A stretch of DNA of 64,000 bases. It comes from Rhyzopertha dominica (Eukaryota; Arthropoda; Insecta; Coleoptera; Bostrichidae). Positions 45,845-57,703 of this stretch are shown one piece after another. Both the position numbers and the translations under genes were made by a program. Within the stretch, counting starts at the first letter, position 1. Every line of letters starts with the position of its first letter. Below the pieces are notes generated by a model. It searched no databases, was not told the DNA's origin, and saw only the letters and a program-made list of their open reading frames with translations. Location: the NCBI GenBank assembly GCA_025024175.1, contig QCXZ01000137.1, positions 3,968,001-4,032,000 of the forward strand. Reading direction: 5' to 3'.

Positions 45845-47400
45845 GTTTTGGTAGTCTACGTATAATCTAACATCTATGTGAATTTATTTATATATTTTTT
45901 ATATATTAATTATTTAAATATTGGAGAAATTTTGATGTTGAAAAAAGCATCTTTTCAGTTCAAAGTGACAGTTTTTAGATTTCATTGTCAGAATGTTCCT
46001 GAAGAAGAAGTCATATACTCGCGCTTTTAACTATATTTGAATGTATCAAGTCATTTTAAGGCTGCTTTAGTGTTAGTTTGTTATTACGCGTGAACCATCG
46101 AAGCCTACTAACAAGTTTTGGAGTATTGCTTATTTAAATAAACGATTACTAGCGAAGAACATTTATGTTGTGGAACATAACAAACACCATCACGACTTTC
46201 ATTAAATCTTGGCACTGAAACAAACGCAAACGCTGCCACAGTGCCAACAACAAAGGGAACATTTTTAACGACGCGCACATCCTGGGTGGTTACACAACTC
46301 GCGTTTTTTCAGGTTGCGCCAAGTCCTTTCAGAATCCACAAGTTGCATTAACAAACGGTCGAACATGAAGGCGTCGTAAAAACCAGCTGCATCTGAAAAC
46401 GTTTTCTCGTAATAACTCCTCGCTAATGGACGACCCCGACTTTATTTTTAAACTGACAAACTTAGATCGCACGGAGCAAAATGCGTCCCACAAATTAACG
46501 AAGGGGCAGGGTTGCCGCGACGGTAATTAGTGACGGCCAGACTGAGCTGGAATGTCACGGTTTCCGGTTTCGTGTTTTGATGAAAATTGGGGTTTTGGAA
46601 AGTTTGACAGAGCTGTTGTTTAAGTGGATTGAAGCATTTTGTTCAGTCGACAGTGCGTTTTGTGTTGAGGCAAATTTCGCTAGATCAGAAGAATTTTGTT
46701 GGAAGTTTGGCAATGATGTAATCAAGGGACCATAATCCACAAGGTAGTGACGAGTTAAGACTGTACGAAACAAATAAAGTCATGATAATTTATTTTAATT
46801 TTCAATGTTGCTTTTTCTCTAGAGCATCGGAATCTCCAAAACGTCTTGATTTAAAATTCCCAATTCTTAGACTTTTAAGAATTTGAACACATAATTAAAT
46901 ATCGTTTTCAGTATACCCATATTTGATGTCCATAATTGTAACAACTGACGAATAATACAAGAAATTTGATGAAGTAGGCACTACAACTTCTGATTTTTGT
47001 GGCCGCCAGATAGTTTAATAAATTCGAAAATGACTATTGTTACGAGGAAGCATCAACTAATGAATTCCTATCCTCCAGGGAATTCCCACAATCTGGCAAC
47101 GTCGGGTCGGTTTCACTCTTCTATTTTAAGCTAAAATCAACCCTGTATTTAACATTTAAACCAATCACACACCTCAGTTTAAGGTATTGTCATGGTTACA
47201 GGATTGATTTTAGCTAATATCAACTTTAACAAAGAGAAAAGAAACCGTCCCGTCGTCTTCACCGTAGCAACAAAAAAATTCGGCAATGGATGTTTATAAT
47301 TTTTGGTGGTCCCGCTTGATCGTCCTGATAAATGTTATTGTTTTTAGTCTTTGATTGTACACACAATACTACAAATTAATAGTGTTTCCTTAAAAAATCA
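45845..47400. other. Unassigned; GC-richer patch at 46,240-46,560
   Basis: No recognised motif. The patch could be conserved host non-coding DNA. Confidence 0.35.
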
Positions 47401-47880
47401 ATCTTAAAAAAGTTATATTCACGTTTGCTTTCGGTTACCTAAAAACCATCGTCAGTATCAAAAATAAATAAAAATCAAAATAAACTTCTACAACTAATTT
47501 TGATTTTGTCAGATTTAGAAGGAATCAAGCTGAACTTCCTGACTTCAAACCAAAAAGAACCTACATATATAGCAGCAAAACAAACATAATGTTAAAGATC
47601 AGATAAACAATTTAATACTGGTTAATTGAAACTGCGAAAATAATTTAAAACAGTAAAATTTTGTCCACTGATAATTTTATAAAATTTCTAAAATCTCCAA
47701 ATAATTTAATTTTGATGATATATTGTAAGAATGTAACGAATGTAAATTGTCCAGCGTGGCTGTGTGTTTATTTAACAGTAAGTGGTTAGTTAACTTAGGA
47801 TTTTTATAAATTTCAAAACTACAAACGCATGAATGATTCAGAACTTGGAATTTTGTCAGTGGAAAATACACTGCCTACGG
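47401..47880 (-). pseudogene. Penelope-like endonuclease-tail fragment
   Basis: The - strand reads KFQVLNHSCVCSFEIYKN, then HLLLNKHTATLDNLHSLHSY and KLNYLEILEIL, which resembles the C-terminal part of a PLE GIY-YIG domain (NHLxxxxHxA...LExxEI). About 230 bp further 3' is the motif CTGACGATGG...AACCGAAAGC at 47,427-47,455, related to the one at 4,060-4,085. The reverse transcriptase is missing. Confidence 0.5.
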
Positions 47881-50505
47881 TAAAAAAGCAATAAATATCA
47901 ATGGAAGAAAATAATTCAGATAGACTAACTGAGAATTGGCCATCAAACTTAAGATAATACCAGATTTTCACTTTTGTTTATAAAAATTAGTGAAAAAATT
48001 AAAATTTCGCGAGATATGAAGTGCAGTTTTTCTGTTAAATAATTTGTCTGTACATGTGGACTTTAAGAAATTTTAAAGAAAGGAAACAAGAAGACTAGTT
48101 ACGTAAAATTAATAAATATAAGAGAGAAATCCGATTATCAATTTCGTTTGAAAAGTGAAATTTATAGAATTATGTAGAGAATTTGTACAAGTAAAAAAAT
48201 ATTGATAGGTATATAAATTTCCTGTAAAAAAATATACTTAAAACATCATCTAACGCTACCAGAACATAACATGAAATGTGAAACAGTTGTTTTTGAACAT
48301 GATGAGGGAAAAACCTATTGCCAAATCTAACTTTTGTATAGAATTATTAAAGCAGAAATTTTGAAATTTTTAAGTAATGGAAAAAGAATTTTTAAAGTTT
48401 AAAATTTCGTGGAGAATCAAATTTAAGCATTTTGTTAATTTGTAACATGGGGATTTTATATAATAAACAACAGGTCAGATAGGACAACCATCTTTGTGTA
48501 TTTTAAGAAGTCCATAAGCTTTCTTTTAAAGTTGGTTCCACATTGTCTAAAAGTTTCTTTAATTTGCAGTTAAATTTAATTATTTATCTACTTCACTTTC
48601 CATTTTGCCTTTGCTCATTTTGCTTTACTAGACTTTTATTTTTGACTGTTTTCACACAAAAAATACTCGATAAAGTCCCATAAAAATCATAATAAATACC
48701 AACAAGTTAAGGAATTTCGTTGGTATTTTTTTCTGATTTTTTTTTATGTTTCTCATCAATTAACAGAAATATATTATCAAATCTGTGTTTAATGAAAATA
48801 TTATTAAATCCATAGCCAGTGTGAAGGGTGTTTCATTTGAAATAAAGATAAAGGTTGGAGAATTAGATTTTTATTTGATTTATGGTTTAGAAAGGGGCAG
48901 TTTAAAATTAAAATTGACATATCAGAGCGTGTGTTTTTTAATTACTGTCGTCGTATTGATTCTTAGATCGTGAACTTCAAGATATTGTCTCATTTAAACT
49001 TTGACAAGCTGTCATAGAAGGGCGTTTTTTTTCAACATAAAAATATTATGTCTTCTTTGTACTTTACTTAACCTTTACGTATGATATTATAAAATAAATA
49101 GGTTACTCCTTAAGAACGTTGACACCATTGTTTTTCTATGTTGTAGTTCCATTAAAACCTGCCTAATATAAAGGTGTGTTCTGTTAAAAGTGAAGTGGTA
49201 GCTCGAATATACAGTTATTTACTGAAAAATCGAGTTATGTACAATAAAAGTACCTTCAATATATTTACTTGGGCTACTTTTGTGCCTCTAAAGTTTAACA
49301 AAATCACCTTAGGAATAGTTCCACACAAAATAAATAGCAAATCTTCAGGAAAAATCAACGTATTCAAAATTTATTTAGTAAAGATTGCATCTTAGGTTAA
49401 AATGACTGAAAATATTAAGTGAATGCACAAAAAAAACTTTTGATTGACCCGTCCTTTCTCGAAATCGGAATTTTTACAGCACCGATCCACTCCTACAGAC
49501 AATGTCTCCAAAACGGATGTCCGTTTGCATTGACACTGTTCCCGTTGTGACTCCGTCCGAATTCGCGAAGGTTGTGCGGCCATGTAGGCGGATGTGACAG
49601 GCAAAGGACGAGAGGGAAATACTGCCAATTCCGGCATGTTTCCGGGGTGCATTCGAGGGCCCAGGTCGATCCAGGGGTCCACCGATGACGTCAGTAAACA
49701 GACCAAGTCGATTGTTCAGGTCAGTTGAATGGATGGCGATTATAATTGCGATTGCGTTACATTATTGCGGATTATACCCCGTTGGTCGTCCTGAATGGAT
49801 TTAATCGTATGGATTGGTGGTGGAAGGGGCATTTTGGTACATAGAGGGTGGCTATTAATTATACAATAAAATTAGGAAAGGCACCAGCAATAGATTCTTT
49901 CTGATTCTGTTTGAAGCTGGTTAAAAATACGTAATACGTTTTCAAAATATAGAAGTAGATATTTGTTGAATCCGATCGACAAGTAATAAAATCTCATTGT
50001 CAGTATATTCATTATACCAAGTCTAATACAAGTTAGCATTCAATATTTTCTTTATTTTATAGCTATGGTATCTATAACATTCTCATATATGCTCTTGATG
50101 CACGCAAGAATTTCTTAGTTATTTCAATGGGGTTGTTGCCCTTGACAGTAAATCGTTATTATAACACAAGTGCGACTTTGCCTGGATCTAACGGAGTTAG
50201 AAGCTGGCAATAGAAAAAATATTTGTAATGTTTTAGTGTCTTATTTTTACCTTTAAAGGTTTACCGCCAAATTCAAATATTTCGTGATACGTCACCGTTC
50301 CTGAAGACGCACTCCGCTATTGCGCCGATGCGCCGGATGCAATGTTGCATGCTTGACACTTTTGTCGCTGTTAAACACGCGTATGTTTTGTGGTTCTGTG
50401 CATTTGTAAGTACCTTTGTTTACGTTTTTGTTTGAGAACGGAGGACGCGTTAAAGTTTTGTTTTTATTTACTTGGTACGTTGTTGTTCAAACAGACTGTG
50501 CAATT
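47881..50505. other. Unassigned; GC-richer patch at 49,440-49,810
   Basis: AT-rich overall. At 48,827 GGGTGTTTCATTTGAAATAA resembles a common insect transposon terminus. The patch is open for ~100 codons on the - strand without a recognised motif. Confidence 0.35.
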
Positions 50506-50658
50506 ATGGAGCAAGATTATGTAAAGGGATCTTCGGACAATTTACCAAAAATTGACTTACACATGATTGACGAATTTTACATGAATGGAAACTGTGTGGC
50601 CAGATCGTTCGATTTTACGCAAACTAGGCGATTTTACTATTTAAAGATTGCGACTTGA
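50506..50658 (+). pseudogene. N-terminal fragment of a SWIM/YqaJ-type element-associated protein
   Basis: From ATG 50,506 the frame reads MEQDYVKGSSDNLPKIDLHM and IDEFYMNG. This resembles the start of a family of insect proteins combining a SWIM zinc finger and a YqaJ-like nuclease. The family resemblance is from memory. It degenerates after about 28 residues and no later domain is found, so it is a fragment. Confidence 0.4.
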
Positions 50659-51085
50659 ATAAAATGATGTAATGCCAGCTATACATGCTGTAACTCAGGT
50701 TTAAACGAGTTTAACTACTTAATAAATAGTTGTTCCAGTTTTAATATCACTTGAAATATGAACTTATCCTGCGGCTGCCATAAAATGAATTCTGTTTGCG
50801 ATATATCCGCCACAAGTTAATATTTTAAAGTTTTAGACCATATAATCGTACCAAGTGCAATATTTTTTACTTATTCAGTCACACCTACATATATGCTTAC
50901 ACTTAGCCACAAGAGGCGTTTGTGACAAATACATTTCGTAGGGCAACTGGTCAAACAGATTATTGCTGATTTTAAACCGTGGGGCAACTGAGTACTTCGG
51001 AAACAATTAAATATGTTCATTCTTATCACTACCTGTAAAATACTGGAAAATTTGATTTCGTTCGTTTCGTTTAGAGTGCATGTGT
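50659..51085. other. Unassigned gap between the two fragments
   Basis: No recognised motif; may be decayed transposon sequence. Confidence 0.4.
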
Positions 51086-51843
51086 CGTCCGATATTTTTC
51101 CTATGGATGGGTTGATGACTCAGGGAAGTGCAACGTCAATATTCCGGCGTCAAAACGAAAAAGAATAATGATTCTACACGCAGGAGGTGGAAATGGTTTC
51201 GCTCCTGGAGTCCTGTATCTTGAATGTAAAAACTTAAAAGAAGCAAGCGCCGATTATCATTCTGATATGAATGCGGAAGTGTTTGAAAATTGGTTCAAAA
51301 ACATTTTATTGCCCAAATTGCCACCAAACAGCGTCATAGTAATGGACAACACTAGTTACCATTCGAAGCAACTGGATAAAATTCCAAATACAACAACTAA
51401 TAAGGCAACCATTCAAGAGTTTTTAAGAAAAGAAGATTTATATTTCGAAGAGGACAACACAAAAAAAACAATTGTTGGAAGTGCTTGGCACAAAAAATTT
51501 TTCGAAGAAATTTAGAATTTACATTCTCGCTTCTGAATGTGGACACGTCATTCTACGATTACCCCCATATCATTGCATTTTCAACCCCATTGAAATGATA
51601 TGGGGATAGCTGAAACAAAGAATTCGACGAGGGAAGACGGTGGAAGATTTAGCAATAAAATGCTGCTAAAAATTAGACACGAAACTGAAATAACAAGTGT
51701 CGATGCATGGAGAAATTCATTGCGGCATGTACTGGACATTGAATATCGGTACAGAAAGAATCATGTACTAGAATTAATAATAGAAGTTAATCGTGATTTT
51801 AGCAGTGCAAGTGATAGTAATTTTTTTTTAGTTTGTGACTTGT
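51086..51843 (+). pseudogene. IS630/Tc1-like DDE transposase relic with long D-E spacing
   Basis: The recognisable blocks are KRKRIMILHAGGGNGFAPG, DYHSDMNAEVFENWFKN and LLPKLPPNSVIVMDNTSYHS, which holds the middle catalytic Asp (ATG-initiated frame 51,168-51,515). After a stop and frameshift come ILASECGHVILRLPPYH and FNPIEMIWG, with the final Glu near 51,590. The next codons contain a TAG; then KQRIRRGKTVEDL and RHVLDIEYRYRKNHV run to 51,843. Over 75 residues separate the middle Asp from the Glu, far more than in Tc1 or mariner. The first Asp is degraded (YGWVDD) and the DNA-binding domain is missing. Inactive. Confidence 0.75.
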
Positions 51844-53309
51844 AATGTGCACAAGCTGTAATGAACATAATCGATACCGCGTATAAATTTTATTGTGCAC
51901 TATTTTTCTAACAAATATAAATAATTTCCTACTTACTAATTTGTATGTTTTTATATTAAATTTGTATAAATTCGTTATGACATGCAAAGGCTTTTATTTT
52001 ATACATCGGAAAATTTAAACCCAATAAAGTACCCCATAAAAATAGATCGCGGGTCGCTCCAGTTAGCATCAGGTCTGCATTAAATAAAATTTGTTATAAA
52101 AGCTTCTATGTTTTATTGATTGCTAAATTATCATAACTAACAAATTTCGGCCCATTTAGGAACTTTGAAGCGTGCCTCTAATCCCAATAGTTTAGGACGG
52201 CCGACCATAAGGTTGTAAATCCCTCTCATAGATCGTTGCTTGATACTTTAATCATCAATTGTAACTTACCCATAAGTACTTGTTTTGGTCCCGTTCGAAC
52301 TTACAAACCATCTAGTTTTATATGGTTACCATACTTAAGTCACCATTGAATTACATTTTGTGTAGCTTCCAACCAATAGCTATTGTGTGAATGTTGTTTC
52401 ATGTCTGTCGTTACATCTTTCATTTCTGTAATCCTAAAAGTGGGGGGAATTTAAGACCCCTAAAATTTCACGGATAATTCTCCCCTTTCCCTTTCGTATA
52501 GATTCTCGACTAAACCGTGTGGCATACTGAATCGACGTAAATAATTCAGGGCACGTATATCTGTCTCATCTGGTACGGGAATAGCTCCAAATAGGGAAAA
52601 GCGAGTTCCACGACCGAAAGAGGAACCATGACCGCGGAGTTGCCAGATTTTGACGATGGATAAACGCAAACTAATGTTTACTATCCAATGACGTCGTTAT
52701 TTAACCGCGCATATTTGAATAACGAAAGGTCTGGCGATGCGCGGTTTTCTTTAATGCTTCCAAACTTGCATCCTGTATGTACTTCTTGTGAAAACTTCTG
52801 GGACAGTTTGGCAGCATCGTAAGACGAGATTCGTATGTTTTTCCGACATTTAGCGCCACACGGCAGGTCCAAATTTAGAAGTACACCGTCGCTGTTAATC
52901 AACGCGGCTGTTGCATGAAACTTCAACGTCGGTGAGTCAAGAAAGCGTAGTTTGTCACGTAGAAAAGGATTAGATTAATGGAGATGGTAAACAGCTTGAG
53001 GATTCTTAATTTCCAAGTTGAACGAATTTAGGAAGTATGCAAATTTGTCTGGATTAAAGCGAGTGATTTTAAAAGTATTAACTACCAAAGTACATAGGTT
53101 AGACGTATATTTAAAAATACGTTGATATAGTTGACTTATCGTTATCGCTAAGTAAGAACAAAAACTCCGGGTGTCTCCATTTTCCTCCAGACTGTGATAA
53201 TTTTCATTCACTTTGTTATTTGCAATCGCAATGCCTCAGTTAACGACCATGATCACATCGAAGGTATTCGGAAGTAGTTGCACACTGCAGTTCATGAAGG
53301 TCGTGAACC
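51844..53309. other. Unassigned; several - strand frames at 52,460-53,211
   Basis: A - strand frame at 52,681-52,926 (KFHATAALINSDGVLLNLDL, then CGAKCRKNIRISSYDAAKL) has a coding-like composition but matches nothing I know. Neighbouring frames at 52,460-52,669 and 52,975-53,211 are weaker. It could be a decayed gene or element. The 53,220-53,309 stretch may be the 3' continuation of the LINE at 54.6 kb. Confidence 0.3.
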
Positions 53310-53313
53310 AATT

Positions 53314-54603
53314 GGGTATTTGCCATGTATTTATATTTTATTAAATTGCATATTAATAGGTAGCATCTAATCCACAAAACAGCTGTGATAGCTTATACAT
53401 TCGAAAAAATGGATCGTAAGGTGTATTTTTAATATTAAAAATGTGAATATTTAAAGGGACCGCCAAAACTCGAACATACTGGCTGTGACGTCAGGTGTCT
53501 TGTAAATGGCCGCTTGTTTACATCTGGGGTCAGCGCGTCACGCGTCAGCCTCAGCCCGTCAATTTATCAGTTTGTTGTTTGCGTTCATTTTGTGACAAGC
53601 GAATTAAAATACGCCAAGATAAAGTGAAATACTTATGAGTTACGACTTCTGAAGGCATTGTTATAGAATTTGTATACAGCGACCAGCGGTTCGACGCGGC
53701 GGAGATGAGGAACGTAAGAGCAACAAAATAAGTGAACTTTTTATCAAATTAACGTAGCATTGATAATTTGATCACAGTGGGTTGTTGGAAACATACACTA
53801 TTTGTCAACATAAAAATGTAAGAATCAAAAATGTACCCTAAACTTGACATTTATTTTAGAGATCAGAATAAATATAAATTGCCATTTATTTTCGGGGCTC
53901 TTGCTGCTCGTTTCCGGTCTGGCTAACGGTCGAATATATGGGGAACAACGTCGTTCTTTATTATAACATTTCCCTCTATCAACTTAACACGCATATAATT
54001 TTTCATATCCTCTTCAAGCTATAACAAAATGGAAACTGAATAGTAAACACTTATAATCCCAAAAAGAATAATAAAACTTAGGTGCAGTAAGAATTAAGGT
54101 GATCTTCACAACATAAAAACAAACTTTGCAATTTCGGCATATCACGTCTAGGGCCCTTAAACAACTTTTTTATACGTTGATAATCTCGACGAACGGTTAA
54201 TTTTTGTTAGCTATACTGTACTGACTGATATAGTTTTGTAACCGTGTACCAAACAACACTTGTTTTGTTTTCTATACATAATAGATGCTTGTAAAACTAC
54301 ACAAATCACTTTTTGGTGCGACCTCTTACACCGTCTTTCAATAAACATCACAGAAAAGCTTTTCCAATACAAGAATGATACTACACCATTAAACAGCACG
54401 CTCCTCGGTAATGTTTACATGACACTTGACGTCACGAGTTGAATAACCTTGGATAGAAGCGTTTTGGCGGTGACTCCTAAGATTCGAATTTCAGTCCTGA
54501 ATTTCTCTACCTACAAATATTTTTTTGTTTTTTTAACTGGCATACGATATATATGCACTTCAAGATTCATTTTACGTAATTTTCAAAAAAAGTGAAAATA
54601 CCC
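53314..54603. mobile_element. THAP-remnant TIR element, copy 3 (full length)
   Basis: 1.29 kb, ends GGGTATT...AATACCC, with AATT on both sides (53,310-53,313 and 54,604-54,607). It aligns along its length with 21,065-22,311. The - strand remnant reads CKRSHQKVICVVLQASI and NKCCLVHGYKTIS, the latter close to a THAP Cys pair, with Tyr where the second Cys is expected. Confidence 0.7.
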
Positions 54604-55150
54604 AATTGTAATCACGTGGTAAGTGGGACAAGGGAGCAAAAAAAGAGTAGTTCGTGGAGTGATGCCCAATACGAAACAAATGAAATGAACGTAACCCGTG
54701 ATAAGTGGAGAAGTCAATACAAAACAGTAGTTCTGGATAGTCAACAGCACCAATAATCAATCTGCACAAAAAGAAATCCCAGCATCAAATCTTCTATGCT
54801 TTAGTAACTGGATGTTTAAACTATTTAGCTGGATAATAAAATGTTCCACGCGCGATCGAGAGCCTGAAGCCACATTGTCTCAAGAATCTCCTCTGCACCC
54901 GCTCCAGCGCATCATTATGACAATCATAATATGGAGACCAAACCACACTAGCATATTCAAGGTCAGAACGAATCGGTGAACAGAAGAGCGTCCTAAAAGA
55001 TCCTATCGAGAAANCAGCAGAATTCCTAATAGGGAAACCAAGATTTCTATATCCCGTTGAACATATTTTCATTAAATGTGTCTTAAAAGTTAANTTGCTA
55101 TCAAAATANACACCAAGGTCCCTAATGACCTCAACTTTACAAATTTATAG
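54604..55150 (-). pseudogene. LINE reverse transcriptase C-terminal relic
   Basis: The - strand reads YRNLGFPIRNSA, SFRTLFCSPIRSDLEYASVV and DALERVQRRFLRQCGF (54,840-55,060), then CRLIIGAVDYPELLF and RSFHLFRIGHHSTNYSF up to the edge of the THAP-like element. These are the post-polymerase tail blocks of the Jockey group. Ns lie at 55,014, 55,095 and 55,109. Confidence 0.75.
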
Positions 55151-55159
55151 CTATTGCGC

Positions 55160-55970
55160 GAACACATTATACCAGAATTTATTCATATCGAGAAAATGCT
55201 GCGCGTGCTTCTGAACAAATATGGTTTCAGCAAGATGGTGCACCACCTCATTTTGCAGTCAACGTTCGTGGATATTTGAATGCGATATTTCCAGACAGAC
55301 AGATGGGTAGACGAGGATAGAATGCCCAGCACGTTCCCCTGGTCTGACGCCGCTTGATTTTCCATGCGGTATTTCAAAAATCGTATTATGTTGATATGCA
55401 GAAGATTTAGAAGGACGAATAAGGGCAGAAATTCAGAACTTACCTTCAAAGAACATTAGAAAACTTTTACTCAAGGCTGCATTACTGCCGGGAAGTAAAC
55501 GGGGAAGATTTTGGGCATCTTCTGTAATGTAAATCTGAAAAAATACTGCATTTTTCCACGGTATCATGTTTTTATTTTTATATTTTTGGGGTTTCAAACT
55601 AGACGAAAATTATCACCAATCACGGAGAAATGATAATATCTGGCTTTTTTGTCCATTTAAGGGATAAAGAAAATCGTTTTGGTTCTTTGTCCGGCTCAAT
55701 TATTGTATTTACACTTTTCTCAACGCAGAAGCAATAAATTGTACAACAGTGATACGTTTTTGAAATCAGGAAATAATATCCTTTTCAATGATGTTCCTTT
55801 TGACCCCCTTTCCCATTTGAAAAATGCAACTTACGTCCATATTTCTGAAACGAGAGCCGACACGGAGTTAAAAAGATTTCCGAAAATGCATTTTAATTAC
55901 CCATAAGCCCGTGCACAATTTCAGAAAAATCGGTCGAACAGAACCTGAAATATCTTGCTGGGTCCATACT
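55160..55970 (+). pseudogene. Second DD41D-type transposase relic and 3' end
   Basis: Joined frames give WFQQDGAPPHFAVNVRGYL, FPDRQMGRRG and ECPARSPGLTPLDF, a diverged relative of the DD41D transposases. The second and third catalytic Asp are again 41 residues apart; the SPD motif has become SPG. The N-terminal half is missing. The 3' segment (55,610-55,970) is the relative of the solo end at 33,036-33,345 and ends near GCGAC at 55,979. Confidence 0.65.
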
Positions 55971-56149
55971 TTGTAGCGACGACAACTTTCTAAGTATCCT
56001 CTTTAATTTCGTCGGAATGCTTTGTACATACCTCTAATTTACTTTGAGGGCGTTGAGAATTTATTGGTTTTGGGACTGATTAAACATTTCCATTACTATA
56101 ACTAGTTTTCCTCTGTCTCTTAAAAGATTATATATTCTTGCTTTATTGA

Positions 56150-56660
56150 ATTTTTGTAGGCTTTGTGTCATAACTAACCATTGTTTTCTTCTAAATTTGG
56201 ATATCCAAGAAAGGTAAAATATTATTACTCTCTAACTGTATCGTGAACTTTATATCAGGATTGTAACTATTCAAATGATTTAGAAACCTACCTAACTTTA
56301 GGGTCTTATAAGAAAAATATAATCTATGCACCTTTACCAATATTCAGATTTAAACTAACAACTGGTAATCACTATAACTGACTAAAGTTTCCAGTAAACT
56401 AGTTGACCACTATAGGACTTAAAATAGTAATACCTGGTTATCATATCACCTATATAGGGAGTATTCTTTGGGTTTCATTTTGATACTATCATTGCTTCAG
56501 GTATAAGTACTTTCCTACTTTCCTACTTTAATAAATAAAGAAACAACGTTAAACTAACTAAAATATCAGCTTCTGAAATACTCAAAGCTTTTATAACGTC
56601 ATTATAGCTGAAGAACTTTTGACGAATATGTTCGTTTTTTTTTTAGCTAAGACTTCAAAT
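56150..56660 (-). pseudogene. Penelope-like reverse transcriptase relic, second copy
   Basis: Nucleotide relative of 23,130-23,580 in the same orientation (shared TTCAAATGATTTAGAAACCT and TATCAGCTTCTGAAATACT). The - strand still reads KALSISEADILVS, but stops are frequent. Confidence 0.65.
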
Positions 56661-57703
56661 GGTTAGCACAAAATTAATTTATAATAAGGACTGTCAACCG
56701 TATTGCATAATNGCAAAATGTACAGCTTTGGTACTCTGCAGTCAAAGATAATTAAAAATGCATTTCCCCCATTTGAAAGACTTGAAGTTTTAAAAAGAAC
56801 ATTAGTAATGTTGTAAATATTTAGGTTTGCTGATCTGATAATTGACTTACTTATATTATATAAGTCTCATATATTATTCTACTAAAATTACTTTATTCCC
56901 CGCTCTAGGTATTAAAATCTGCTTAGTAGACAGGTTCAAGAATTTTATAAGATATAGAAACGAAAGAGGCCGCCATATTGTGCAGATTTTTTAAACTCGG
57001 TGGTATCACGGAACTCTGTTATCTGTGTAGCTTTAAGAAACATTCGAAGGTTCTCTTCATTTGTAAATGTTTGAGCTTGTTGATCATCTCTGCATGGCAA
57101 ATTTGACTTGTTTGCTTAGGTTCTTTTCGGCCGTATCGTTTGTCACGTGCAAACAGACGGTTCTCACTCGGAATATCACTGTTTTAAAATTTCCGCTTTG
57201 CATTTGGACATGCTCTCGCATTTCATTATTCAATTAAGCCCCACTGGCTGTCTCTCATCAATCACCGTGTCGATATTCCTCTCAACAGGCCGGACACGTT
57301 CCGCTTATTAGCCCAGAGGGAGCTGCTGTTGATTTAGCACACGCAAATTTAGCCCTCTCGGGTTTAAAATAGAAATTGCGTTGTGTACTCCTCAATTAGA
57401 TGAGGTTGCGGTTTGTCGTTTGTGTAGAAGGAAATTCAGAATTGTGGGGATCGGTTGCGTTGGTAGATTTTTACTATCTTGCAGTAATTATGATTAGTTT
57501 TTATTAAAGTATTTTATTGTTGCGGGAAATAAAGTTACAAATTTACAGAAAACAACCGTTAGCATACCGTTGTTTATAGTTTATGTTGTTTGAATTGCTC
57601 TTATATAAGGAATGTCGATAAATTAACGTTTAAAATTAAAAAAAAAGATATAGGAAGGCTATACAGTATTTATTGTAGCCAACTTTGAAAGAGAACGCAA
57701 ATA
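56661..57703. other. Unassigned; GC-richer patch at 57,100-57,400
   Basis: No motif recognised. One N at 56,711. The patch may be unique host DNA. Confidence 0.35.
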
